In this document: one piece after another, positions 10,985-23,500 of the stretch
How positions within the stretch are numbered: position 1 is the first letter of the stretch
Layout: the number at the start of each line of letters is the position of its first letter
Origin: Anolis sagrei
Lineage: Eukaryota; Chordata; Lepidosauria; Squamata; Anolidae
Reading direction: 5' to 3'
NCBI RefSeq assembly: GCF_037176765.1
Contig: NC_090025.1
Coordinates: 17,533,545 to 17,597,544 of the forward strand
DNA: 64,000 nt
Position numbers and translations under genes: made by a program
The notes under the pieces: generated by a model
Database searches by the model: none
The model's input: the letters and a program-made list of their open reading frames with translations, nothing else
Told to the model about the DNA's origin: nothing

Positions 10985-11255
10985 TGAGCCCTCTGTGGCG
11001 CAATGGGTTAAACCCTTGGGCTGGTAGGATTGCTGATCAACAGGTCAGCGGTTTGTATCTGGGGAGAGTGGATTGAGCTTCCTCTGTCAGCTCCAGCTCC
11101 CCATGCAGAGATATGAGAGAGGCTTCCCACAAGGATGGTAAGACATCAAACATCTGGGCTTCCCCTGGGCAATGTCCTTGCAGACAGCCAATTGTCTCAC
11201 ACCAGAAGCGACTTGCAGTTTCTCAAGTCACTCCTGACATGAAAATAAAAATTAA
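10985..11255 (+). mobile_element. tRNA-derived SINE, family 'A'
   Basis: Head gagccctctgtggcgcaatg, body with ccccatgcagagatatgaga, tail ttctcaagtcactcctgaca then AAAATAAAAATTAAAA. Full length. Confidence 0.8.
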
Positions 11256-12263
11256 AATTAATATAAAATGTGAAATGTCCTGAGCTCGGTCCTTAAAGGC
11301 CCTACACTGTTTCATGCTACTGAAACACTGGGATAGCAGTCTCACTGAAACTATGGTTGGCTCGCAAAGCAAAGAACAAATTACTATACCAACCACTAAC
11401 TACATAATAGCTCAGGATTAATTAATCCTCTTATCCTTTCATCAAGCATAAAATACTTAGCTCTGAGATGCTATACGAAGGGTACCTGAGAGGAAGCAGA
11501 TTGTTGCTTTTAGCTAAAGTAATCTCTTCACTGGAGCCAGCATGGTTTTGGACTATGACTCTGGAGAACAGGGTTCAAATTGCCACCCAGCTATAAAAAT
11601 TCTTGGGTAAGTCACACACGATTAGCCTAAGAAAACCTCTTATGATTACTGTAAGTCAGAAACAACATGAAGACACCCAACAACAAAAGCACTTAAAGCG
11701 ATAAATATATCTGCCCTGATGCTAAATTGTGAGCTTTTAATCTTGTCCTTTTCAATTAAGAGATTTTGGTGCTGAAAGTCTGTTCTGAATAAATGAAATC
11801 ATCAGGCAGCTAGAGCATCACTTTGGTTTTTTTCTTGGGTATATGGTTATTGTTTGAGCAACCTTAATTTAAGATTCTTAAGGCAACAGTTGGCGCTGCT
11901 GGGTCGCACAGGTATGAGAGAAATGTGATAATGTCTCTACAAAGGAACATAAATGTAAGTAACCTCTTTAGACCACAATAAAGAGGTCTGAACATATCTC
12001 CCTCTATGAACCATTTGCAGATTTGCAGATCAATTTCAAAGTTTGCTCAGATATCGTAGTTGAAAGGTATGTAACCACAGTTAACTGCGGTCCCCCAGCT
12101 TGGTTTGCAACTTGTACAAACGGAAGAGAAAAACAACAGCTCATTCATATCATTACTTATAAAAGCAAAATCTGATCATCTCATGATTGGTTCATTTTAA
12201 AATTGGAAGAATAATAGATTCCAAGGAAAGACAGAAGCCAAGATTGCATCGGATTTGCATTAA

Positions 12264-12577
12264 ACGTAAAGGTTTTCCCTTGACGTTAAATCTAGTCGTG
12301 TCCGACTCTGGAGGTGGTACTAATCTCCATTTCTAAGCCGAAGAGCCAGCGTTGATGGTAGACACCTCCAAGATTATGTGGACAGCATGACTGTTACTTT
12401 CCCACCAAGGCGGTACCTATTGATCTACTCACATTTGCATGCTTTCAAACTGCTAGGTTAGCAGAAGCTGGGGCTAACAGCGGGAGCTCACCCCCTCCCC
12501 AGATTCGAACCGCCGACCTTTCGGTCAGCAAGTTCAGCAGCTCAGTGGCTTAACTCACTGCACAACCAGGGGACCCT
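12264..12577 (-). mobile_element. Sauria-type tRNA SINE
   Basis: Reverse copy: gtaaaggttttcccttgacg and tctagtcgtgtccgactctg (tail) at the left, and box B plus head (gattcgaaccgccgaccttt) at the right. Near full length, just downstream of COQ2. Confidence 0.85.
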
Positions 12578-12909
12578 TGGCTTGGTATCAGATTACACTA
12601 AAGATGCATTTTTTCCAGAAACAAAAGGCTTGTGGAAAGTTAAGCTCTCATTGCCATTTGCAGTGAAATACAGTTTATCAGGGGGAGAAGGAACATGAAA
12701 TGTACCTGTTGTATACAAAATGTACGTATTGTACTTGAAAGTTGAAAGAATGGGGGGGAGTTTATATCTTCTAGAAAGGGTTTGACCTCTTATTGCTTTG
12801 ACTCCTCAAAGTTTAAGATTTCTTTGACTCAAAAGAAAAGCTGTAAAATGTAAACAGAAATTGGTAAAGACAGAGACCTTTATCACTTATTAGCCAACGC
12901 AACATTATA

Positions 12910-12915
12910 TTTAAT
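12910..12915 (-). terminator. candidate COQ2 poly(A) signal (ATTAAA)
   Basis: ATTAAA on the minus strand about 490 nt after the COQ2 stop, in AT-rich sequence free of recognised repeats (12910-13401). I saw no AATAAA on the minus strand between the stop and this point. Placement is a guess from spacing and hexamer only. Confidence 0.3.
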
Positions 12916-13401
12916 ATCGTCCTCACTGATTGCAAACGAACCACTGTCCTGAGTGAGATATAAACCAAACAAAGTATCAATATTAATCAGTAGTACGTAT
13001 GTAGGACACTCAATGTATTCCAAATGAAAACATCAAGGAACCAAATGTCACCTTGTTGACAGTCACTACATATTTTAGTTTTAAATAAGTGAATGCATAG
13101 TTGTTATATACAAAACAGTTTCTGAGTCACAGCATTGCAAACATTATTTTCCACAAACAGGGAATTGCTCACAGCCATGATAATTTACAAGGTTTACAAC
13201 ACAGGCCTTTAGACTTCACACCCATCGATATTTTTGCAATTAAGTTCTCGAAACAGCTGATTGTTTTCCAAGATCCCGTATTGACAATAATAACTTTAAA
13301 GGTACAAAAATATATAGTCTTTTCAACATGTCTTCTTTCGCCATGTATATTAAATATGAAGAAATCTCTTTACACTGTGCACACTTTTTATGGCATCTTC
13401 A

Positions 13402-13590
13402 TTATTTTTCCTGTAAATCGGCATTCATTTCTTTTGAACTGCTCTCTAAGGGTTTCCTCACATCGTCTGTGTTTTTCGTTTTCTGTAAGTTTCCAAATAC
13501 AATTCCTATAAACAGTAAGAGTCCGACTGTACGGTTGGAAGAAAACTTTTTCCAGCAATCTTCAGGACTGTGAATGTCTAGTGTGTATAT
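13402..13590 (-). CDS. COQ2: COQ2 exon 7: C-terminus and stop
   Basis: 189 nt including the TAA stop, acceptor AG at 13592-13591. It begins [20 protein letters not shown], then [15 protein letters not shown], and ends in a hydrophilic tail ([14 protein letters not shown]). The IYTLDIHxPEDCW block is strongly conserved, and the last transmembrane helix and polar tail match the family layout. Confidence 0.95.
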   Translation of the reverse strand: MYTLDIHSPEDCWKKFSSNRTVGLLLFIGIVFGNLQKTKNTDDVRKPLESSSKEMNADLQEK

Positions 13591-14510
13591 CTGGGGAAGG
13601 AGACAGAGGTTTATAGAGATTATTGTAAACCAGAGCAACAATATGTCAACCATATCCTCTCCTCAAATTCCTTATAAAACAGCCCTTTTGCTTTAAAAAT
13701 TTTAGCTTCAAAATTATAGCTTCAGAACACTTTTGGAGTTTATTTTAAAAGATTCAAATATAGTTTCTGCATTTAATCATAACTTTAAGGTAATGGTAAA
13801 AGTTTCCTCTTGACATTAAGTCTAGTCGTGTCCAACTCTGGGGGATGGTGCTCATCTCCATTTCTAAGCCAAAGAGCCAGCATTGTCCATAGACATCTCC
13901 AAGGTCATGTGGCCGGCATGACTGCATGGAGTGCTGTTACCTTCCCACTTTTTTTGGTCGTGTCAGGAGCGACCTGAGAAACTGCAAGTCGCTTCTGGTG
14001 TGAGAGAATTGGCCGTCTGCAAGGACGTTGCCCAGGGGACACCTGGATGATTTGATGTTTTATCATCCTTGTGGGAGTCTTCTCTCATGTCCCCGCACGA
14101 GGAGCTGGAGCTGATAGAGGGAGCTCATCCGCCTCTCCCTGGATTTGAACCTGCGACCTGTCGGTCTTCAGTCCTGTTGGCACAGGGGTTTAACCCACTG
14201 CGCCACCGGGGGCTCCTTCCCAATAAAGTGGTACCTATTGATCTACTCACATAAAAATCAATTAACATCATAAAAACAATACCCTGGCTGACCAAGTTGA
14301 AACTGGGTTTGGGCTCAGAGTAATTGCAATGATTCCTTTGGAGAGCCGAGGGAAAGTGCAATAATCAGAGGGCTGGGTTGCCAGGGTAATTCCCTTGGCT
14401 ATTAAAGTGTCATAAGTACAGGAAAGGGACAACTAAAGTGCCAGAGCTTAGATAAGGTCGGGATAATTCGCAAGTGAACCGCCTAGTCAAAGTGTATATC
14501 TCTGTGTGTA

Positions 14511-14597
<87 letters not shown>

Positions 14598-17500
14598 TTA
14601 TATATGAATTTTCCCCTCACATGTTTGCAAGTCTTTGCAAATCCTATATAGATATAATTATCTATATATAGAGAGATGTCTAGATAGATGTGTATGAATA
14701 CAGATTTATAGGGTTTGCAAATATTACGGGGAGAAATGCACACACAAATATATATATAGACATGTCTAGATAGATATTAATATAGATATATAGGGCTTGC
14801 AAATATTGCAGGGGAAATGAACACACACACACATATATAGAGAGAGAGATGTCTAGATAGATATAAACATAGATATATAGGGTTTGCAAATATTGCAGGA
14901 GGGAAATGAACATATACAGAGAGGATTTGCAAACGTTTCAGGGGGAAATGCATATGTGAAATTAGTATAGATAATTATAGATCTATATCTAGCTCTGCAT
15001 TGTTTATATGGGCATTTAATGTTTGTCTGTTACTATGCTAGAAACTGGCCAGAGTCCCCATGTGGAGATAGGGCGGAATACAAATGAAGTTTTGTTGTTG
15101 TTATTATTATTATTAAGTCATTGTTGATACCACATTGTTTTTGTTTGCCATACTTTTTCACGTATAGAGCTAGTTTACTGTTTTTCTCTGAAATACTTTA
15201 AATATTCAAAAAAATTAACCTACTGATGCCTCAATTAATGTAATTTTATTGGTATCTAGTTTTATTTTGAAATTTACGAGTAGTTGCTGCATTTCTCGCC
15301 CTTGGCTTATACTCAATACTCAATAAGTTTTCTCATTTTTTTTGTGGTAAGATTAGGTGCCTCAGCTTATATTTGGGTCGGCTTATACTCGAGTGTACAC
15401 GGATTATAAAACACAGCTGGCATTTCATTAACATGCAGCAGTGAGATGGTTAGGAATTTAAACTAGGTTTAAGCCAGGTTTAAGCCGGGAAGTAGCAGCC
15501 AATAGGGAAAGGACCAAGGCAGAGACATCCCCAGCTCATCCCCTGTTTGGGTATCAGCCAGCACATCAATGACTTAAATCTAGAAATAGTTTTCTAAGAT
15601 CTACAGAGACACTCGCTGGAACACCTCAGCAAGCGAGAGTCCAAAAGTAGCAGGCTCAAACCCAGAACCTCAACCAATGGCTGATACCAAATGAGAGACT
15701 CCCCCTTGGGCACACAGAGGATTGGGCGACTTGGAAGGCGCTGAACAGACTGCGCTCTGGCACCACAAGATGCAGAGCCAACCTTCAGAAATGGGGCTAC
15801 AAAGTGGAATCCTCGACATGCGAGTGTGGAGAGGAGCAAACCACTGCTGCAATGCAACCTGAGCCCTGCCACATGCACAATGGAAGACCTTCTTGCAGCA
15901 ACACCAGAAGCACTCCAAGTGGCCACATACTGGTCAAAGGACATTTAATCAACTACCAAACTCGCAAATTTTGTATTTTGTCTGTTTGTTTGCTTTGTTC
16001 TGTTAGAAATGTAATATAATTGACTGGTTGCCTTGACACAACAAATAAATAAGCCAGTGTTTGAAGGAATGATATAAATAGGCACCAAAACTTGTGACTA
16101 ACCTGCCGAGCCAAGTGCAATCCAACAGCAGTCACAGATGCATAGTATGGGAAAGTCTGGTCACAATTAATTCCTGTCACAGTGAGTCCCAAAAGCATCA
16201 AGGAGCTGAAACCGCTGAGCCACTGTTTGGTGTTTTCCCTGAACCGGAGCGCTGTGGATTTCACCCCTATGGCAAGATCATCCCTTCGGTCCTACAATGA
16301 AAGGTTGCAAAACATTTAGTAAGATGGCCCAGTTGCACTTCCTCCCTCTTCTGAATATAGGACGGACTGAATAATATAGAACAATATGAAGGACAAAATG
16401 GTATATATAGAGGCAAGATTACAGAATTGGGGTACAATTGTCAACAGCATGTTTTAGCTTTACTGTTGCTTGTTATGCATTCCAAATGTGACAAAATTAA
16501 TATTAATATGGCTCGTCCGAAAGGAAAACAGCAATTTCAACAGATAGTATATGAAACTAGCTTTGTTAAACAAACCAGCTTAGGATAACACATTCCATTG
16601 CAATTAAGCTGGGGAATGATATGATTGTGCAAATATTGTTGGACTGCAACTTACAGCATTCCTTGCCTTTCATTTTAGTCTAGTGTTGCTGGGACTGACA
16701 GTCCAACAAGATCTGGAGGACCCCACGATTCCCTCAAAGTTGGGGCAATTGTGAAACCGTTTAGTTCTCATCCACACCCTCCCATTTGCAAAGAGGGGAT
16801 AGTAGCACAGTTTTTGTTTACCAAGTTATCATCGGTTTAACATAAGATGAACATGAGCAAGGCACTTTGATCTTAGTATTTTTGTTTATGGACAGCTTGA
16901 GCTACTAATGAGGTTAGGAATCATTGTTCCCAAATTGGGGGGAAAGGTATGACTATGTATTATTGAATGTTCACATTATCAAGAAGAGTCAGGGAAACTC
17001 ATAAGCAGAATAAAAAACTCCAAATACACACAGATAGTGTTTGCTTAAAAAAAAGTTTGGTTTTATATCCAAATACATCAGGTTTACAAGAGCAGAAAAA
17101 GAGCAACAATGGAAACAACTCTAAAGTTGTTCAAGCAAACACAATTTAAAACTCATTTCCAAGCTGAACAGAAACAATAATATCAAAGCAGCATAATTTA
17201 TCAAAGCCACTCAGCACTAGCCCTTATTTCAAAGGTCTATTAAGGAATAAGAAAGCTACATTACCTGGTGAGCATAAATAGTGTCGTACGTCAATGTCCA
17301 CAAAACCCCTGAGAAATAGAGTGGCAAGCAAACAGACCAGTTGCAAGAGCCTTGAATAGCAGACCAGCCAAGTAAGGCTCCCCAGTTGAAGGTAAGGCCT
17401 GAAAGAAAGACTGGAATGTAACACTGACCTAATACCCAGGTTTAAAAAAAAAAGTTTGAAATCTAGATATGAGGTCTAAGCGCAAGGCACTTAGATATAA

Positions 17501-20500
17501 GTTTACTTTAAGAGTTTACTTTGAGGATTACAGATTTATTTTTAAATTGAGCAATTCTGAAGCAAGAAAACAAAATGACCTCATAGCAAATGTAAGACAT
17601 ATGGTTTTATTGTAGGATAAGATTTACTAGTAAAAGTGTATGACTTTTTATAGCCTTTATGTTATAAACTAAAGAGGGAAACCACATACCACAAGCCCTC
17701 TCTAAATTGTGTAGGATATATATTTCCACTTGCATCCACAGATGGATGGAAAGGTAGCACGTTCTTTTGAGTGCTTCAGTATGCCACCTTAAGCTCACAA
17801 TATTCCATCCTCGTGAGAAATTAAAGACTGGGAAAGAGATGATTTTGAATAGTGTTTTTTCAAAACAACATTCTGGAAATTGTAACCCCAAAATTGTAAC
17901 TATTCAAAGCTCTGAAACAGGCGCACAGGGAGGCATATGAATCGGGCTTCCAGTTATCGTTACTGATAGTTTCTGAAGGAAGAAAGAATTATTCATATTT
18001 CTGGAAGAAACATATCCTAATCCAGAATTCTAAAACAGGGACTCCAGGTGAAAAAAGGGTTTTCAGGTGGAATATCCCCACAGTGTTCCAACGCTGTTGG
18101 AACTCTGTGGAAAAATAGTGCAATTTTTTCGTAGTACATCCTCCAAATGAGTCAGATTTACGCACAAGGAAGGTAATTTGAAACAGGAAAGGTATTATTA
18201 CATTTCTGGCACTCCCATTTCTGAACCTTGTGTGCATGTGCGGCAGCATTTTATGATAAGCAAATGCGAAAGACACAAAGGTACAGCTTACTTTCAATGG
18301 CTGGGCAAAAGGGTGAAGTTTGGCCAGCAATGTGTCATTCATTACTATAAACTGGATGTTGGAAAAAACTGCACTGAACATTCCTTCTTCCAAATAACAA
18401 CTAAAGGGTACGGAAAGCTTACATTTTGCTCAGTCAACATAGTGGTAGGTGGTTTATTAAAAAGGGCAACAGTATGGAGAGTTCTAAACCGAAAAAACTG
18501 GAAATATTAAAAGATTCCTGAATGTCACCTCATGGCTGTTTTAGACATTTACACAAATCTGTTGTGCCGTGTTTACAGTGAATTCTGAAGATGCTTCAGC
18601 TGTTCTTCGTAAAAAGGAAAACCATCCTATTTAGCAAGCCTTGCAAATGTTGATTTATTATCAGTAAACAGCTGATTTTATACCTATTTTATATACATAT
18701 ATTGTATATTGTAATTGTGTCCTTGGTGTCATTGAATTTTTGCCTTGTAAACTGCCTCGAGTCACCGGAAGGCTGAGAGGGGCAGTATACACACACGCAC
18801 ACACACACACATATACCCAAGTTCACATTTCTTGAGTGGAAGGGGTCAGAAGTGGAGAAGTTTAAGAAGCCCTGCTCTAGGCAAAACTCAGCTCTAAAGA
18901 TTACATTGTCCAATTATTTTTGCGTTGCTATGGGACACAATGTTTTGTAACGCATAGGAGATCTTAAACTAGGCATCCTCAAACTGTGGCCCTCCAGCTG
19001 TTTGGGCCTTCAAATTCCAGAATTCCTGACAACTGAACAAGCTTGTTATGGCTTCTGGGAGTTGGAGGCCCAAACAGCTGGAGGGCCGCAGTTTGAGGAT
19101 GCCTGCCTTAAACAGTTTGACTACAATTCCACACAAAAGTCTTATTTTGAGTTTTTTGAGGGAGCGTAACACATGATGAGATTGAGTGTGTCAGTACCAC
19201 TCCTCCCATTGTCCTTTCCACTGCCTCCAGAAGTATGAATAGTGAGAAGTCTGAAAAGGAGAGCTTCCTATATCTGCTAAGGTTCTCCAGGTAGTTTTCC
19301 GGGATTCTAAATTGCAAGGAGAATGTCTCCATGTAGCAGAGGCTCTTTGGTTCAGACCTTTCACCTTCCAAACATAATGAAGGTGACAGAAATGACAGTG
19401 AAGTGAGAAGAAGTAGCACACCCCCTCTCTTCACATGATTAATAAGTACATATTTAAACTTCTGAATTGAACGAGAGTTAAGCCAGTATGAACAATCCAT
19501 ATTTATGAAAATGAAACTTCTGGACTAGAACAACTCACCCAAGAACAGCTGTGGCCAGTACGTTATTCTCTTCATAAGGGGGTAAGTCACCACAAGTGAT
19601 AAGGAAGCAGCTCCTAAAGCAATACTGTGAAGCAAGAAAATAAGTATTTCTGATAAATCTGAATGCACACACTTTGCTTCCCCAAAAGCTACTTTATTGT
19701 GTCTTACTTGACCCAAGAAATCTGGGGAAGACCAAATATAGCTAGATAGAAGGTTCCTCGTGGCACATTGAAGCTATTTCTTGATAAATCTTTCCTAAAA
19801 TGATTTCTCTTTCTTTTTTTTCTTGAACAGATGTTTCTCAATAAAAAATGCAGTAAAGTAGGGGGGAGGATTGCTAGTGGGGGCTGGCATGTCAAGTCAT
19901 TTTCTAAAATTTCAGTAAATGGGAGGGGTGAGGTTACCAAACAGGTATGGTGAACTAAAATGAGAAGTCCTACATCTAGGTATTACATATCCATTGAGAA
20001 CTATAATCAAAATACACTAAATTTAATCCATCCCACATTTTTCTGTGAGGTACGCAGCCTACTCAGGGAGGGTGGAGGTGGTTAAAGAAAAAGATTGTCT
20101 TATTCTAGCTCAATTTGTCTTACATTACAGCAAAACAAGCAAAACTTAAGGAAGGTAGAACAGTAATAACATCAGCAATTACTCAATTCATTAGGGAAAG
20201 GACAGACCCGCTCCAAAGACACCTTTCTGCCTCTTTAAAACCATTATGAAACAGTTTCTTCTGACTTCTCTGACTACAAGGCTATCAAACACAGATAAAT
20301 TAGTAAGAGAAGGCCATCTCATAGAAAGGTCAAGTAAACAAAATCACTAAAGTTAACTCTACAATCTAATCTGAAGGACCTGGGCAATCTGCAACTGCAC
20401 ATGGAATTTAAGAATCAGTGGAATTCCAGAAACGAATACACAGGCATGTGGACAATTTCAACAAAAAGGAGGAAACCATGAAAATGAACAAAATCTGGTT

Positions 20501-23500
20501 ACCAGTATTAAAAAAACTCTAGAATTACAACAGCAAAACAACAGAGAGGAAACAAACAAGGACATTCAATCACCTCTCAACAAAAGTTTGCTCTAGGCAC
20601 TGTCAGGCCATTATATGCTAATCAAGGTGGTCAGTTGAAACATTCACACCTAGCTCCAGCAGACAATTTATTTATTTATTTACAGTTCTTATATTCCGCC
20701 CTTCTCACCCCGCAGGGGACTCAGGGCGGATTACAGTCAACACATATATGGCAAACATTCAATGCCAGTTTGACAAACAACATTTAACACACAAATACAC
20801 CAAGGCTATTTAACTTTTTTCTGGCCGCCAGGGGAGCTGCTGCTTTTCATCGTCCATCAACGACACTGATGAAGTTCTTCCGCATTCCACATTCCCCGGA
20901 GTCTTTTTCTTTATGGCCTCATAAATTAGTTAAATTAAGCCTCCCACACAAGGTGGTCCCTTATTTTCCTACTTGACAGATGCAACTGTCTTTCGGGTTG
21001 CAAAGGTCGACAACGGGCTACACAATGGCTGGACACCCACTCCAGCCCGGGCTGGCTTCGAACTCATGACCTTTTGGTCAGAGTGATCTTAATGCAGCTG
21101 ACACTCAGCCAGCTGCGCCACAATCCCGGTGTCTCACCCTGGTCATTCCACAGATATATAAACCCTTTTTCCTAGTTCCAACAAACCTCACTACTTCTGA
21201 GGATGCTTGCCATAGATGCAGGCAAAACGTCAGGAGATAATGCCTCTAGACCATGGCCATATATCCCAAAAAACCCTACAACAACTCAGTGATTCCGGCC
21301 ATGAAAGCCTTCGACAATACACATGTATATTATTTTCTTTTAAGATGCACAAAAAGCTTTCTTGTTTGTAGCTATCGAGCCCTGGAAAAAGGAGGAGGTT
21401 GGATAGTGGAGACTCATCTACAGTATTTAATTGGTTAGTCTCTGTGCATTGCATGTGGGATCTCAGCCAGTATTAGACTTTGAACAGGGACACCTCATTT
21501 CTCACATTGCTCAGTCTTGATATTTATTTGGGGGCCTCAAGGTCTCAGCTTGATGTAACTCACAGAGGTCTTGGAAAGATCAAATGGATCAGCTTCATGT
21601 TTGCTGTTCAGAGCTATGAGAACAACAACATTATTCAATCTAGGCTAAATTTAATTATACTCAAAAGTGATGACTGCAACATAATGTTGTAGTATAAAGT
21701 ATTCCTGTTCAGCATTTCAGTGAGTTAGCTATGTCCCGCCTCAATATTACATGCCAATGACCTGCTTTACATAGCAAGGAATTTTTCCAAAATATTTTCG
21801 TATTTCTTCAAGTCATGTGAGAGATCCAGGCCATGCAAGGCAAAGTCACACCACCTCTGAACAAACCTCCCCAAGAAAACCCCACAATAGATTTGCCTAT
21901 CTGACTTTAGGCATGTTTTAGTGTTGTCATAAGTAGGAAACAATTTAAAGGAACCCAATAGGTCACCTGATTTTCTCAAAGGTGCTGGTACTACTTGTTG
22001 CGTATATATCAAGCAGTTTTGGGTAATTAAGGGTCAGTACCTAGACTTTTTTATTATTATAACTAGCTTGGGGTCCTGGCAATGCCTGGGTTATTTGAAA
22101 AATGCATTGTTTGTTTTTGGATGTTAGGTCATTTTGGCGATTTCTAATGTTATTTATTAGAAAAAATCAATCTTTGCTTCTTTTTTTTCTTTTTTTAATG
22201 AATGTTCCCATTAGAAAATGCATAAGGCTGTGGGTGAACTGCAATTCCCAAAAATTCAAACTTGGCCATGTTCGGTCTGTGTGCTGAGTTTGGTCCTGAT
22301 TCATTCACAGTTCTCTCTGGATCTAGGTGAACTCTTCCTCCTTTAAATCACCTCAAAGACCTCCAGTATTTTTTGTTGGTCATGGGGGATCTGTGTGACG
22401 AGTTAGATCCAGGTCCATTGCTAGTGAGGTTCAGAATGCTCTTTGATTGCAAGTGAACTATACATCCCAGTACCTACAACTCCTATAAATCAAGGTCAAC
22501 TTCCTCCCCAAGCCTCTTCAGTATTTGCTCATGGGGGTTCTGTGTGCCAAATGTGGTCTAGATCCATGTCTGTGCAGAGTGAACTACAACTTCCATCACG
22601 TTGAGTCAGTCCCCCAAAACCTTCCAGTATGGTCAGTTGCCGATCAATTTCTTTCTGTTTGTTGTGTGCCATAGAGTAGGAAAGGGTTAAGGGAGAGGAA
22701 GTGGGTAGGATCATGCAAATTCCACACCAATGGAGAGAGAAAGGACCACTGGGATGCCCGTGGTGGAGAGAAAAACATAAAATCTAGTAGGAATTGTCCC
22801 CAATGAAAGCCTTCACTTGGGTGGTGGGCAGGATGGCATTAGTGGAGGACATCGGCAGGGCTCTTGGACACGTTAATGGCGCTCACTATAACCTGCAATT
22901 TCATTGGAGGGTGGGCCACTGGGGTCTCCTGAATGGTGGGAGCGACAGCTGTTTGTGGAGGCTTGTCTGTGTAAGTGAACACCCCAGCCATATAACATAT
23001 ACATATTTTCACTTTTATTATACGTATAGAAGATATAAATTTTAACACATCTTAATTTTATTATTTAAAAAACCCATTGCTACTTATTTTATTACTAGCA
23101 TACCTTTCCCATAATAATCTGTCAGTCAGTCAAAGTATGTATGTATATCTATATGTTTGTTTGTACCACAAAGGCAGTCATTAGGTGACTATCCAGTGTC
23201 CCTCTGTGATGTCACTGGGAAAGAAAGGTGGGGTGTGTATGAGGGAAAGGGAGGAAGGACAGAGAGAGCCACAAAGAGAGTCATGTTGCCATGGGTACAT
23301 TGTGAGGTAGGCTCTCTCAGAGCTGGAGAAGGGAGAAAGGGGAAAGGAAGGAAGGGAAAGGAAAGGACAAAAAAGAAAAGGGGGGGGAGGAGAGAAGGAA
23401 GGAAGAGAAAGGAAAGGAGAAAAGGTATGATGGGAGTGAAAGAGAAAAAAGGGATGAAATCAGGGGGGCAGCGGTCCTTATGACACCTGTGCAACACCAG

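Larger units (their letters stand above)
7346..12263. other. intergenic flank 2: unassigned parts
   Basis: 7346-7889, 8876-9544, 9601-9758 and 11256-12263 show no coding or repeat signal I recognise. 5943-6075, just left of the CR1 array, carries a gtctcgcttacccaacataa motif typical of an unclassified interspersed repeat. The sequence is AT-rich throughout. Confidence 0.4.

Noticed and set aside
1-12900. Search for PLAC8 exons left of COQ2
   Set aside because: No Cys-rich PLAC8-type exon recognised; the flank is intergenic as far as I can see.
13101-13511. 136-residue plus-strand frame
   Set aside because: Overlaps COQ2 exon 7 and its 3' UTR in antisense; no family resemblance.
14483-14913. 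Frames with His-Thr and Tyr-Ile repeats
   Set aside because: Translations of the TG/TA microsatellite and adjoining minisatellite.
23189-23497. 102-residue minus-strand frame rich in Phe, Leu and Pro
   Set aside because: It is the complement of a polypurine tract; the composition explains the open frame and no domain is visible.
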